A stretch of DNA of 64,000 bases, taken from contig SIAJ01000005.1 in the NCBI GenBank assembly GCA_009691845.1, forward strand, positions 1 to 64,000, given 5' to 3'. This DNA is from Gemmataceae bacterium (GTDB lineage Bacteria > Planctomycetota > Planctomycetia > Gemmatales > Gemmataceae). The notes beneath the pieces are model-generated. The model searched no databases. It saw only the letters and a program-made list of their open reading frames with translations, and was not told the origin of the DNA. Of the stretch, positions 1 to 8,935 are shown piece after piece. The position numbers and the translations under genes are program-made. Each line of letters begins with the position of its first letter. The stretch's first letter is position 1.

Positions 1-117
1 CCGGCAGTGGGAATCGGCGAAGAGTTCCGCGCGGATCGCGTCAATGGGAAGTGGCACGGCTCCGTACTGGCGAACGAAGGCCGAATCATTCACGGCAGTC
101 TGGTTCTGGCGATCTGA
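1..117 (+). CDS. C-terminal fragment of an unidentified protein (cut by window start)
   Basis: Frame 1 is open from the first base to a TGA at 115-117 and gives 38 residues ending GRIIHGSLVLAI. It is too short for the ORF track. Composition is normal for coding sequence here and the next gene starts about 110 bp later on the same strand. I do not recognise the family; the alternating short beta-strand pattern suggests the end of a folded enzyme domain. Chance openness over 38 codons is possible in GC-rich DNA, so this is only moderately supported. Confidence 0.45.
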   Translation, partial: PAVGIGEEFRADRVNGKWHGSVLANEGRIIHGSLVLAI

Positions 118-225
118 TTGTGTCGAGCGGATCTGAGCCAGGCTGGTCGTTTCTCAATTCTTGACGACCTGTGTCCAGCGGTCTTGATTGCCGAACGGGG
201 AAACCCAAGATGACGGTTTCCCCCG

Positions 226-1650
226 ATGCATCCGGCAAACCGCATGACTTCCGCCTCCCGCATCCGCTATCAGGTTCTTCTTCTCGCTTGTTTCCTGTCG
301 GCGTTGACCTATCTGGATCGAGCCTGCTTCGGTGTGGCGGCTCCGACCATCGTCAAGGAATTCGGCCTGGACAGCGTGGCCGACCTGAAGTGGGCCATCA
401 CGGCCTTTGCCATCGCGTATGGGCTGTTTGAAGTACCGACCGGATGGTGGGGCGATCGGTTCGGGCCGCGAAAAGTGCTCATCCGCATCGTGCTTTGGTG
501 GTCGTTCTTCACAGTGCTCACCGGGTTAGCCGGTTGGAAAGTTGCGGGGATCACGTTTGGCGGACTGACGTTCTTGATCGTGGTTCGTTTCATGTTCGGG
601 GCGGGGGAGGCCGGGGCTTTCCCCAATATTGCTCGCGCATTGCAGAATTGGTTTCCGCCAGCAGAGAGAGCACGCGCACAGGGTTTAGTCTGGATGTCCG
701 CCCGGCTGATGGGAGGCCTCACGCCGCTGCTTTGGACGTTTCTGGTGGCCGGCACTTCCATGACCGTGCCGCTGTTGACCTGGCGGCAAGCATTTCTCGT
801 CTTCGGACTTCTGGGGCTGTTTTGGTGCCTGATCTTTGCCCGTCGATTCCGCGATCGGCCGGAACAGCATCCGCAAGTCAACGATCTGGAACGGGCTTAC
901 ATACTCGCAGGACGACAGCCGAGTCCAAAGCACGCCCCAGTACCGTGGGCTTCTGTCTTCTTCCAGCGCAATCTGGTCTGCCTGTATGCGATGTACTTTT
1001 GCATAACCTATGGCTGGTACTTCAACATGACCTACCTGCCGGCCTGTCTGGAACGGCGTTACGGCGTGGATCCGTCCGACATTTTTGGCGCCGTCATGAA
1101 GGGCGGTCCGCTCTGGCTTGGTGCGTTTGGCTGTCTGCTAGGCGGCTTTCTGACCGATGCGCTTTTGAAGCGTGGATCCAGTCTGCGCTGGTCTCGACAA
1201 TTGCCTGGATTCGTCGGCATCGTTCTGTGTTCGATTTGCTATTTCGTGGCCTCCGGAATGCCGAGTGCGTGGTCGTTCGCCCTGGCGATTTCGCTGGCCG
1301 CGTTTTTCAACGACTTCGTGATCGGCGGTGCCTGGGCGACATGTTCGGATGTTGGCGGCAAGCACACAGCCGTAGTCGCGGGGGTTCTGAACACGGCCGC
1401 GAGTGCGGGGGCAGCAATTGCCGGTTGGGTCAGTGGCGTGGTCCTGGATCGGGCCCTGAATGCGAAGGCTCGCCTGCTCGATTCGACCGTGGGCGAGTTG
1501 TCCGCTGATGATCGCACGGCTGCCCTCGTCGTGGGTTATGAAACGAATCTGTTGATCTTCGCCGCTATTACGGCGGTCGCCGCGATCGTATGGCTGGGTG
1601 CCAACGCGGAACGACGATTGCCGGAGCAATGCGGGGAGCCTGAAGCGTAA
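226..1650 (+). CDS. MFS transporter, anion:cation symporter-like
   Basis: The 474-residue protein has about twelve hydrophobic segments and the MFS loop 2-3 signature DRFGPRK near residue 80, after YGLFEVPTGWW. The opening YLDRACFGVAAP and the motif ARALQNWFPPAERARAQG are typical of the ACS (hexuronate, glucarate, phthalate) branch, so an organic-acid or sugar-acid proton symporter of the inner membrane is likely; the substrate cannot be read from the sequence. ATG 244 (MTSASRIRY) is an equally good start, since neither has a clear Shine-Dalgarno. It stands alone, convergent with the aminotransferase. Its TAA stop lies inside the left arm of the palindrome at 1636-1706. Confidence 0.85.
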   Translation: MHPANRMTSASRIRYQVLLLACFLSALTYLDRACFGVAAPTIVKEFGLDSVADLKWAITAFAIAYGLFEVPTGWWGDRFGPRKVLIRIVLWWSFFTVLTGLAGWKVAGITFGGLTFLIVVRFMFGAGEAGAFPNIARALQNWFPPAERARAQGLVWMSARLMGGLTPLLWTFLVAGTSMTVPLLTWRQAFLVFGLLGLFWCLIFARRFRDRPEQHPQVNDLERAYILAGRQPSPKHAPVPWASVFFQRNLVCLYAMYFCITYGWYFNMTYLPACLERRYGVDPSDIFGAVMKGGPLWLGAFGCLLGGFLTDALLKRGSSLRWSRQLPGFVGIVLCSICYFVASGMPSAWSFALAISLAAFFNDFVIGGAWATCSDVGGKHTAVVAGVLNTAASAGAAIAGWVSGVVLDRALNAKARLLDSTVGELSADDRTAALVVGYETNLLIFAAITAVAAIVWLGANAERRLPEQCGEPEA

Positions 1651-1706
1651 GCGAAGGCGGGACAGTAGAGATAGGGCGAGGTTGCCTTCGCTTACGCTTC
1701 AGGCTC
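1636..1706. repeat. Long inverted repeat containing the stop codons of two convergent genes (CGTAAGCG family)
   Basis: Arms at 1636-1658 and 1684-1706 are exact 23-nt reverse complements, core GCCTGAAGCGTAAGCGAAGG, with a 25-nt spacer. The left arm holds the TAA of the MFS gene and the right arm holds the TGA of the aminotransferase gene on the other strand. No T-run follows on either side. Related words occur at 21614 and 28320. Confidence 0.9.
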
Positions 1707-3048
1707 CACGGCTGGCGGGAAGGTGCTCGGCGACCCGCAAACCACGTACTTTTTCGTTTGCCAAGAAGCGTTCCAGTCGCTCCAACCCCTCGCGAAGTCG
1801 CCCGGCATCCGTGGCGAAACTGAGACGAAAGAACCGCTCGCCCGATGGCCCGAACGGCGAGCCTGGATTGACGAGAACTCTGGTTTCTCTCAGCAGGCGC
1901 TGGGCAAAGTCACTTCCCTTTTCATCATTCGGCACCGGCACCCACAGGAAGAAGCCCGCTTGGGCCGTCCAGGGTTTCAGGCCCATTTTCTGGAGTCGTT
2001 CGCTCACATTCGCTCGGCGCGAAGCGAAATCTTCACGGACCGATTCCGAGGTCCGCATCGCCTGGAATGCCGCTTGTTGGCACAGCGTGGGAACGAACGG
2101 AGCGGTGAGTAACATCGCGGCAGCACATGGCCGCACGAGATGTCGATTGCCCGTCAGCCAGCCAACGCGTGCCGCGCTCAACCCGTGACTCTTGCTAAAG
2201 CTGCCGCACGTGAGAATGCGGGCGTTCGCGTTGGGTAGCGAGGCCAAACGCGTGCGGGCAGGCTCGGATCGCCAGCGATCGAACGAGGCATCCTGGAAGA
2301 TCAGCACATCGTGCTTTCTCGCCCAGAACGCGATTTGTTCAATGTCCTCCGGAGCCAACACGCAGCCGGTCGGATTCGCGGGATCGGCCAAGACGAGCAG
2401 TTTCGCTCCTCGCATCACTTGGGCGAATCGGTCCATGGCGAAGCGGAGTTGCCCCTGGTCGGACCAGGTTGGCACCCAGCGGACCCGTGCTCGGCGATGC
2501 TTCAAGCCAATCGAGAAGATCGGCGAGGTCGGATCGAATAGGACGGCCGCGTCGCCGGGATTGACGAAGGCGTCGATGCACGAGGCGAATGCCCCCGTGG
2601 CTCCGTGCGTGATCAACACCTCGTCGTTCGGATCGTGCTCGACGCCGTGGTTCAACTGAAACTCAGCCGCCAGGTCGGATCGCAATTCGAGCAGGCCCCA
2701 AGGAGGGATGGGTCGCCGTTCATTCAAGCTACGACCCAAGCTCATTGAGATGTCGCACCGGGGCGAACCGAGTACGAAGTCGATGGAGTCCGGCGTGTGG
2801 ATCGCCGGGAGGAGCGCGAAGTCTTCAAGTTCCGCGTACGGAACGGCAAGAGTGCGATCGCTGTAACGGGCAATCGCGTCGTCGGCTCCGCGAAGTTGCC
2901 GGCGAACGGACGGAATGAGTCGGGCCAAGCCGCTGCGTACGAGGAGCTTGCGCCAAAAGAACGAATGGATCACGCGGACGGCCTCCATGCCAGGGAGAAG
3001 AATTGTCCCACGAATCCCCCAATTGAGCAATAGGACCATGCTCGCCAT
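1699..3048 (-). CDS. Class I/II PLP-dependent aminotransferase
   Basis: This 449-residue fold-type I aminotransferase shows the family landmarks in order: ADPANPTG (Asn contacting the PLP ring), FQDASFDRW (Asp pairing with the pyridine nitrogen; the usual Tyr is Phe), CGSFSKSHGLSAARVGW with the Schiff-base Lys, and FFRLSFATD with the Arg that binds the substrate carboxylate. The amino donor and acceptor cannot be assigned. The first 20 residues look non-conserved, so Met 21 (ATG 2988) may be the true start. It is divergent from icd with only about 64 bp between, which must hold both promoters. Confidence 0.85.
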   Translation of the reverse strand: MASMVLLLNWGIRGTILLPGMEAVRVIHSFFWRKLLVRSGLARLIPSVRRQLRGADDAIARYSDRTLAVPYAELEDFALLPAIHTPDSIDFVLGSPRCDISMSLGRSLNERRPIPPWGLLELRSDLAAEFQLNHGVEHDPNDEVLITHGATGAFASCIDAFVNPGDAAVLFDPTSPIFSIGLKHRRARVRWVPTWSDQGQLRFAMDRFAQVMRGAKLLVLADPANPTGCVLAPEDIEQIAFWARKHDVLIFQDASFDRWRSEPARTRLASLPNANARILTCGSFSKSHGLSAARVGWLTGNRHLVRPCAAAMLLTAPFVPTLCQQAAFQAMRTSESVREDFASRRANVSERLQKMGLKPWTAQAGFFLWVPVPNDEKGSDFAQRLLRETRVLVNPGSPFGPSGERFFRLSFATDAGRLREGLERLERFLANEKVRGLRVAEHLPASRGA

Positions 3049-3112
3049 AACGGGGCTCGAATCATAAACTTCCCGCTAACGCCACGAACCCTCCTGAAGG
3101 CTCTCGTCACCC

Positions 3113-4489
3113 ATGACCGCACCGACTTACGACAAACTGATCGCTCCCACTGCTGGCACCCGTGCTGTCAATCAGAACGGCACCTGGAAGTTCCCGGACG
3201 ACCCGATCGTCTGCATGTTGCGCGGCGACGGCATCGGGGCCGACGTGAATGGAGTACCGGGGATTTCCGCGGTGGCCATGAAGGTTCTCGATGCGGCCGT
3301 CACGAAGGCCTATGGCGGCAAAAAGAAGCTGGCGTGGTTTGACGTACACGCGGGTGACGCGGCCCGGAACCTCTACAAGCCGGACGTGAAAGACGAGCAG
3401 GTTGCCACTCTCAGCGAAGAAGAGCAGCGCAAGCTCTATCTGCCTGACGACACACTGAAGGCTTTCGAGTATTACGGCCTGGGACTGAAGGGGCCACTCA
3501 CCACGCCCATCGGCGGCGGTTTCCGCTCCATCAACGTCTTCCTGCGTTTCAAGTTCGATCTGTATTCCTGCGTGCGGCCCGTGCGTTACTACAAGGGGGT
3601 CGATGCCCCGAACCGCAACGCGAACAAGGTGGACATGTGCATCTTCCGCGAGAACACCGAAGACGTGTATTGCGGCATCGAGTTCAAGAGCGGCAGCGAT
3701 CGAGCCAAAAAGGTCGTCGCGTTCCTGCGTGAAATGGGTTACGGGCCAGACGTCCTCATGGACTCGGCCGGTATCGGCATCAAGCCGATTTCGCCCGAAC
3801 GCAGCAAGCGGCTCATCAAGATGGCCATCCAGTTCGCCATCGACAAGAAACTGCCGAGCGTGACGCTGTGCCACAAGGGCAACATCATGAAGTTCACGGA
3901 AGGGGCGTTCAAGGACTGGGGCTATGAACTGGCGAAGGCCGAGTTCCGCGACAAGATCGTGACCGAAGATGAAGTCTACAAGGACTTCGGCGGCAAAGCC
4001 CCGGCGGGCAAGGTCGTCATCAAGGACCGCATTGCCGACAGCATGTTCCAGCAGATTCAGCTTCGCCCCGAGGATTACAGCGTGATTGCCACGCCGAACT
4101 TGAACGGCGATTACCTTTCGGATGCAGTTGCCGCTCTCACGGGCGGCATCGGTCTCGCGGCCGGTGCCAACATCGGCGATCGGGCCGCGATGTTCGAGGC
4201 CACGCATGGTACAGCCCCGAAGTACACTGGCAAGAACCTGGCCAACCCGGGTGCTGTGCTACTTTCAGGTGCGTTGCTTCTCGAGTATCTGCAGTGGTTC
4301 GAGGCAGCGGAGTTGGTGAACAAGGCCGTCGAGAAGACCTTTGCCGAAAGCGAAGAGATCGCCCATTCCGGCCCAGGCAAGAAGTTGCATGTGACTTACG
4401 ACATCGCCCGCCAGTTCCCCGGCTACACCGACAAAGACGGGGCCACTAGCAGTGCATTCGCGGAACGGATTATTCACCATATTGGATAA
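3113..4489 (+). CDS. icd: NADP-dependent isocitrate dehydrogenase
   Basis: The 458-residue protein oxidatively decarboxylates isocitrate to 2-oxoglutarate in the TCA cycle in the cytoplasm. It matches the bacterial NADP type throughout: MLRGDGIGADV near the N-terminus, GGGFRSINVFLRFKFDLYSC (the Ser corresponds to the regulatory phosphoserine of E. coli Icd), RPVRYYKGVDAP, IFRENTEDVYCGIEF, the substrate Lys in LCHKGNIMKFTEGAFKDWG, and NLNGDYLSDAVAAL with GIGLAAGANIG. Length fits the family with a small lineage insertion after residue 60. It appears monocistronic. A second, divergent IDH-like gene lies at 36172. Confidence 0.95.
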   Translation: MTAPTYDKLIAPTAGTRAVNQNGTWKFPDDPIVCMLRGDGIGADVNGVPGISAVAMKVLDAAVTKAYGGKKKLAWFDVHAGDAARNLYKPDVKDEQVATLSEEEQRKLYLPDDTLKAFEYYGLGLKGPLTTPIGGGFRSINVFLRFKFDLYSCVRPVRYYKGVDAPNRNANKVDMCIFRENTEDVYCGIEFKSGSDRAKKVVAFLREMGYGPDVLMDSAGIGIKPISPERSKRLIKMAIQFAIDKKLPSVTLCHKGNIMKFTEGAFKDWGYELAKAEFRDKIVTEDEVYKDFGGKAPAGKVVIKDRIADSMFQQIQLRPEDYSVIATPNLNGDYLSDAVAALTGGIGLAAGANIGDRAAMFEATHGTAPKYTGKNLANPGAVLLSGALLLEYLQWFEAAELVNKAVEKTFAESEEIAHSGPGKKLHVTYDIARQFPGYTDKDGATSSAFAERIIHHIG

Positions 4490-4499
4490 TCCACAATCG

Positions 4500-4526
4500 T
4501 AGTCGGCACACTTCGTGTGCCGACTA
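4500..4526. repeat. Palindrome, CGGCACAC family
   Basis: Perfect 12-nt arms, TAGTCGGCACAC and its complement, around a 3-nt loop, 10 nt after the icd stop. A TTTG follows but there is no real U-tract. Copies of this word occur at 26924, 57793, 60027 and 63373. Confidence 0.85.
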
Positions 4527-4632
4527 TTTGCACATCTCAACACGAATGAATCCAAGAATTCCTCCGCCGCACTCAATCTGCCAGAATGATTTCGATTCGT
4601 GATGTGCTTTGCCACGATGCAAAATTGGGGTG

Positions 4633-6087
4633 TTACAGAATCGGCGACAGCAGCCGGCTGGCGTTCTCCGCCATCTTCGAGATATAGGGCCTTCTCGCAA
4701 AGACTGTGGGATCCAGACGAATCGATACTTCCAGGTCGCGAAGAAACTGCCTTTCCAGTTCGGCCTGAACGTCGGGGGATTCGATCAGGCAAGTCACCTC
4801 GAAGTTCAGGTGCAAGCTGCGATTGTCGAAGTTAGCCGTGCCAACCGAGGCCCACTCATCATCAATCAGCAATGTCTTCGCGTGAATGAAGCCGTTCGTG
4901 TACTGATACACCTTTCCGCCCGCACGCAGCAGTTCGGCCCAATAATATCTCGCAGCCAGGAGTGCCAGCCATTTGTCGGGGCGGAACGGGCAGAGCACAC
5001 GGACATCGCGACCGAGATGGGCTGCCAGACAGAGAGCGTCGAGTATGCCCGCATCCGGAACGAAATATGGCGACGTCAGCCAGACTCGTTTTCGAGAGCG
5101 CATGATGGCCGCGAAATAAACTTCGCGGATCATCTTGCTGTCCTGGTCGGGACCAGACCACGCGACTTGCACGGTCGAAGGTCCCATTGGCGGCACGACT
5201 GGGAAGTACGCATCCGTCGTCAACTCTTCGTCAGCCGAGAAGTCCCAATCTTCCGTGAAGACACGCTGCAAGCCTGCGACGGCCGGTCCTTCGACGCGGA
5301 TGAAGGTGTCCCGCCACGGTCCGAAGAACGGGTTCTTGCCAAGATATTCGTCGCCCAGGTTGAATCCGCCCGTGAAGCCGACCCGGCCATCAACGACCAG
5401 GATCTTCCGGTGATTACGAAGGTTGATCTGGAGTCGCCGACGCAAAGGATTCGACAAGGTACGAAAGGGACGTGCCTGACCGCTTGCACTGGTTAGGATG
5501 TCAACGACAGATCGTTTCAGACTCCAGGACCCGACCGCGTCGAACAAGAAACGAACTTCAACGCCGTTCCGTGCTCGCTCGGCCAATGCCTGCATGAATC
5601 GAATGCCGGACTCATCGCTTCGGACGATAAAAAATTGCAGGTGGACGTGGTGCTTCGCCTGCCGAATGGAGTCGAGCATCGCTTCGTAGGTCTCGGCTCC
5701 CGTGTCGTACACCGTCACCGCATTGCCGATGGTTGCGGGCTGAGCGCCGAGTCGGACGGCTAGCCCAGCCAGGCCCTCGTAGCCGACGTGATCCGAGCGT
5801 TCATCGACCCCGGCCCCTCGAGCGCGAAATTCCGCAGCGTGTCGGCGTTTCTTCCGAATGGGCGCATGGACGCTTTGATAGCCGAAGAGGACAAAGAGAA
5901 AGCAGCCGAGAAACGGGACGAACAGAACTAGCAGGCACCAGGCAAGCGCGGAAGTCGGCTCACGCTTGATGGCGAGAATCCAAGAAATGGTCGCGACGGC
6001 GAGTGCGATATTGATCAGAGCCAGTGAGCCAGTGATGCTCGGCCAGTGAAGCGCAGCGAAGAGGTTGGCGAACATCACGCTCGGCAC
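4633..6087 (-). CDS. cls: Cardiolipin synthase-like phospholipase D family protein
   Basis: The 484-residue protein has two N-terminal membrane segments (about residues 10-30 and 40-60), as in ClsA, then two PLD domains, each with an HxKxxxxD motif: HRKILVVDGRVGFTGG at about residue 225 and HAKTLLIDDEWASVGTANFD at about 405. The family condenses two phosphatidylglycerols to cardiolipin at the inner membrane. The listed start is a GTG directly after the TGA of the AroDE-like gene; ATG 6075, four codons in, is an alternative. The abutting arrangement implies co-transcription and probably coupled translation. The phosphatidyl donor is inferred from the family. Confidence 0.88.
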   Translation of the reverse strand: MPSVMFANLFAALHWPSITGSLALINIALAVATISWILAIKREPTSALAWCLLVLFVPFLGCFLFVLFGYQSVHAPIRKKRRHAAEFRARGAGVDERSDHVGYEGLAGLAVRLGAQPATIGNAVTVYDTGAETYEAMLDSIRQAKHHVHLQFFIVRSDESGIRFMQALAERARNGVEVRFLFDAVGSWSLKRSVVDILTSASGQARPFRTLSNPLRRRLQINLRNHRKILVVDGRVGFTGGFNLGDEYLGKNPFFGPWRDTFIRVEGPAVAGLQRVFTEDWDFSADEELTTDAYFPVVPPMGPSTVQVAWSGPDQDSKMIREVYFAAIMRSRKRVWLTSPYFVPDAGILDALCLAAHLGRDVRVLCPFRPDKWLALLAARYYWAELLRAGGKVYQYTNGFIHAKTLLIDDEWASVGTANFDNRSLHLNFEVTCLIESPDVQAELERQFLRDLEVSIRLDPTVFARRPYISKMAENASRLLSPIL

Positions 6088-7563
6088 TCAATCCTCCGGC
6101 ATCCAGGCTGCCAGTTTTTCCTGAAGCATCTCGAACGGCACTTCGCCGCCGAGTTTGCGAACGTGCTCGCGAACCCGTTCGATCCGCAGTCGGGCGGGAG
6201 ACACCACGGCACAACCCCGCGACGCTGCTTCCCTCAGCATCTTGGTCGGCCGCATGCCGGCCGTCAGATCGATCACAGCCATGCTGGACTTGAGATAGCC
6301 CGGATGAAGTGGCAGCGTTTGGCCATCGTCGAGCGGGTCTCTCGCACCGTCACGACCGACCACCAGAACGTCGTGGCTGGTGTTGTAAATCGCTTCCCAC
6401 ATGAGTTGTCGGCCGCCGAAGGATTGGCTCATCGACGCCGCGGCCCCCTTGTTCTTGCTGGCCCAGATGAGTGAGGCTCCGCGTGCTTTCAGTGCAAGCG
6501 CAGCCATTCGTGTTAACGGTCCACAACCGGCCAGCAAGACGGCACGGCCCTTCAGAGAACCATCGTTGCCGCGTTCTTTCATCGTTGCTTCGAGTGCGGC
6601 GGTCGCCGCGTTGCCAAGCGTGTTAAACGCCGACCAGCCCCCTTCTGCCGGGATCAGGCCGTCGGCAGCCAGCGTGGGAACACGTGACGAGTCGTCGTAC
6701 ATCGCGATCTCATGGAGCCCTTCAAAGGCATCCTCTTCAAGAAACACGCCCTGCATGCGAACCGCATCCGCGATTTGCTTGAAGTGCTTGCGATTCCCCA
6801 TCTGCACCGGCAACACGCGGTTCGGCGATTCGAGATGAGCGAAGGCGGCGTTGAACAGGCCGGCCGTTACTCGAGCGATCTCCCCTTCGCCCACGACGCC
6901 GAAGAAGCGAGTCTTCTTGGTAATATCGCGACAACGATACACGTCGTTCACGTCGCTAATGGTCGGTTGGCCGGGATATGCCTCCATCCCCCGTTCGATT
7001 GCCGCAGAGATCCACGGAGAGCCGATCTTGCATCCGACCATCGCCAGAATCAATGCAGCCGGGCCGATCCCCATGACCACGGTCGGCACGGGTGGCTTGT
7101 TCAGCAGTTGAACGAGCGGCCAGGCCTCCTCGATCGTGCGTGCCATGCACGTGATTTTGATGACGTCGGGCTTCTTCGTTTGCAGTTGCTTGTAAATCGC
7201 GTCGATATCCTTCGGAGTCCCCTCCAGGTTCGTGTAGGAGATCACGCGTTGGCAGCCGGGGAACGGACGGACCTGATCGGCAACGTCCAACTCGAGTTCG
7301 ACATAATCGGCCTTGGCCATGACGGCGGATCGCAACAGGATCAGTCGCTCGTCATCGGCACCGGCCCATTCGCCGCCATCTCGTGGCCTACGGCAAGAAA
7401 AAAGAATCGGCTTACGGCGAGCGGACACGAGTTCCGCGAGATTGGCGTCTTTGTCGAATTTGTCGAGCCGGACTTCGATGAGGTCGGCTCCCAGCATCGC
7501 CGCGTTCAACATGTCGGCCAGTGCAAGTCGCCGGGATTCCTGTACGATGCTGACACAAATCAT
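6088..7563 (-). CDS. AroDE-like fused 3-dehydroquinate dehydratase / shikimate dehydrogenase homologue
   Basis: The start is ATG 7563 (MICVSIVQESRR); the longer ORF would overlap the PQQ gene. The 491 residues contain a type I dehydroquinase-like barrel (about 1-230) with LIEVRLDKFD, ILFSCR, the Schiff-base Lys in DVIKITCMARTIEEAW and AYPGQPT, then a shikimate dehydrogenase-like domain with a Rossmann segment (AVLLAGCGPLTRMAALALKARG). By eye, key residues differ: the general acid/base His of S-x-HDF-x-x-TP is Thr (SYTNLEGTP), the substrate Arg before the GS motif is Ala, and the second domain lacks the catalytic Lys (NVTIPHK) and Asp (NTD) motifs. It is either a divergent lineage form or a paralogue with another role. 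Confidence 0.75.
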   Translation of the reverse strand: MICVSIVQESRRLALADMLNAAMLGADLIEVRLDKFDKDANLAELVSARRKPILFSCRRPRDGGEWAGADDERLILLRSAVMAKADYVELELDVADQVRPFPGCQRVISYTNLEGTPKDIDAIYKQLQTKKPDVIKITCMARTIEEAWPLVQLLNKPPVPTVVMGIGPAALILAMVGCKIGSPWISAAIERGMEAYPGQPTISDVNDVYRCRDITKKTRFFGVVGEGEIARVTAGLFNAAFAHLESPNRVLPVQMGNRKHFKQIADAVRMQGVFLEEDAFEGLHEIAMYDDSSRVPTLAADGLIPAEGGWSAFNTLGNAATAALEATMKERGNDGSLKGRAVLLAGCGPLTRMAALALKARGASLIWASKNKGAAASMSQSFGGRQLMWEAIYNTSHDVLVVGRDGARDPLDDGQTLPLHPGYLKSSMAVIDLTAGMRPTKMLREAASRGCAVVSPARLRIERVREHVRKLGGEVPFEMLQEKLAAWMPED

Positions 7564-7636
7564 GGGGGGGGCACCAGGATGATCGGACCGGAATGATTCC
7601 GGCATTGTACGAACGTGGACAATCAGACCGGAAGGC

Positions 7637-8893
7637 TTAGGGCTTCTTGCCGAAACAGTAGAGCGTCTTCTCGGAGCGAATGAAGAGCTTGCCATCGGCG
7701 ATCGCTGGGCTGGCGTTAAACATCCCCGCCCGGCCGAGTTCATTCACGGCCAGTTTTTCGAACGATGGTTTGGCGGCCAACACGATCGTCTTGCCGGTCC
7801 GCGAAACGTAGTAAATTTTCCCATCCGCAAGGACCGAGGACGCGTACACTTGTTCGATCCGATCGATCTTCTCCTCGTAGACGATCTTCCCGGTCGTCAA
7901 CTCGGCACAATAGGCGATGCCGTTGTTCTCGTGCATCCAATACATGTGCCCATTGTGTAAGGCCGGCGATGTCACGTTCGAGCCTTTCTTGATCGTCCAG
8001 ACGCGATGAGTCTTGGTCACATCGCCACGCCCGCCGACTTTCACGGCCAGGCCACCTCCCGTTCGACCGCCAACGCAATAGACGATTCCCTCGGCGTGAA
8101 TCAGGCTTGGCACCATGTACCAGCCGATGTCCGTGGCACACGACCAGAGTTGATCTCCCGAAATGGGATCAAAACCCAGTACCTTTCCCACCATGGCGAG
8201 TACCAGTTCCGTCTTGCCTTCAGCGGTTTCGACCAGAATCGGCGTATTCCAGGATTCCTTGATCCCCTTCGCTCGCCAGACTTCCTTGCCCGTTTTGGCA
8301 TGGAAGGCGATCAAACTCTCGCTCTCGACGCTCGCGTTGACGATTACGAGATCCTTGAACCGGATCGGCGATGGGCAGGAACCCCAGCCGTTCAGCCCTT
8401 CACCGATGTCTGCCTGCCAAAGTTGCTTGCCGGCATGGTCGAAGGCGAACAGTCCCGTCTTTCCGAAGGAGACGTAGATTCGTTCGTTGTCCGCGATCGG
8501 CGTGCCGGATGCGTAGCCGTGTCCCTCGCGGATGGTGACCTGCTCAGGTAGTTTGGGTGGGACGTCCTTCTTGAACAGTACTTTTCCACTGTCTCGATCG
8601 AGGCAGACAAAGTGGAGCTTGAGGTCTTCCATGGTCCCGGCTCGTGAGCCAGGCTCGTTGAAGCCGGTATATGTGGTCAGATAGATCTTGTTGCCGACGA
8701 CGATGGGACAGGAATTGCCGCCGCCTGGAAGATCGGTCTTCCAAACCATGTTTTCAGTGGTACTCCAAGTGGTCGGCAGGCCCTTCTCCGGACTGATGCC
8801 CTGGCCGGCCGGCCCACGAAACTGCGACCAGTCCGCCAGAGTCGGCGAAGTGATTAGAGCTGGAAGCAAGTAAGCTAATTGACGTAGATTCAC
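7637..8893 (-). CDS. Exported PQQ-like beta-propeller protein
   Basis: The 418-residue protein begins with a signal peptide (LAYLLPALITSPTLADW) and the planctomycete-typical WSQFRGPAGQGIS. Repeated WxxD/G blades follow: VWKTDLPGGGNSCPIVV, LFAFDHAGKQLWQADIG, LIAFHAKTGKEVWRAKG, VLGFDPISGDQLWSC. Each is a strand ending in Gly-x-x-x-W, as in PQQ/pyrrolo-quinoline propellers of quinoprotein type, but no catalytic dehydrogenase motif is visible, so a binding or scaffold role outside the inner membrane is inferred. It lies 73 bp upstream of the AroDE-like gene on the same strand and may be the first gene of that unit. Confidence 0.85.
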   Translation of the reverse strand: MNLRQLAYLLPALITSPTLADWSQFRGPAGQGISPEKGLPTTWSTTENMVWKTDLPGGGNSCPIVVGNKIYLTTYTGFNEPGSRAGTMEDLKLHFVCLDRDSGKVLFKKDVPPKLPEQVTIREGHGYASGTPIADNERIYVSFGKTGLFAFDHAGKQLWQADIGEGLNGWGSCPSPIRFKDLVIVNASVESESLIAFHAKTGKEVWRAKGIKESWNTPILVETAEGKTELVLAMVGKVLGFDPISGDQLWSCATDIGWYMVPSLIHAEGIVYCVGGRTGGGLAVKVGGRGDVTKTHRVWTIKKGSNVTSPALHNGHMYWMHENNGIAYCAELTTGKIVYEEKIDRIEQVYASSVLADGKIYYVSRTGKTIVLAAKPSFEKLAVNELGRAGMFNASPAIADGKLFIRSEKTLYCFGKKP

Positions 8894-8935
8894 TCAAGCC
8901 TCTTGAGTTGAAAGCGACTGGTAGAGCTAAAGTCT

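Noticed and set aside
1636-1706. Palindromes as ordinary intrinsic terminators
   Set aside because: Most have no U-run after the stem, some lie in divergent promoter regions, and arms and spacers are longer than usual; only 23333 and 24171 fit well.
3107-4207. 366-residue minus-strand ORF opposite icd
   Set aside because: It is antisense to a strongly conserved gene and shows no domain; GC-rich third positions make long antisense ORFs common here.
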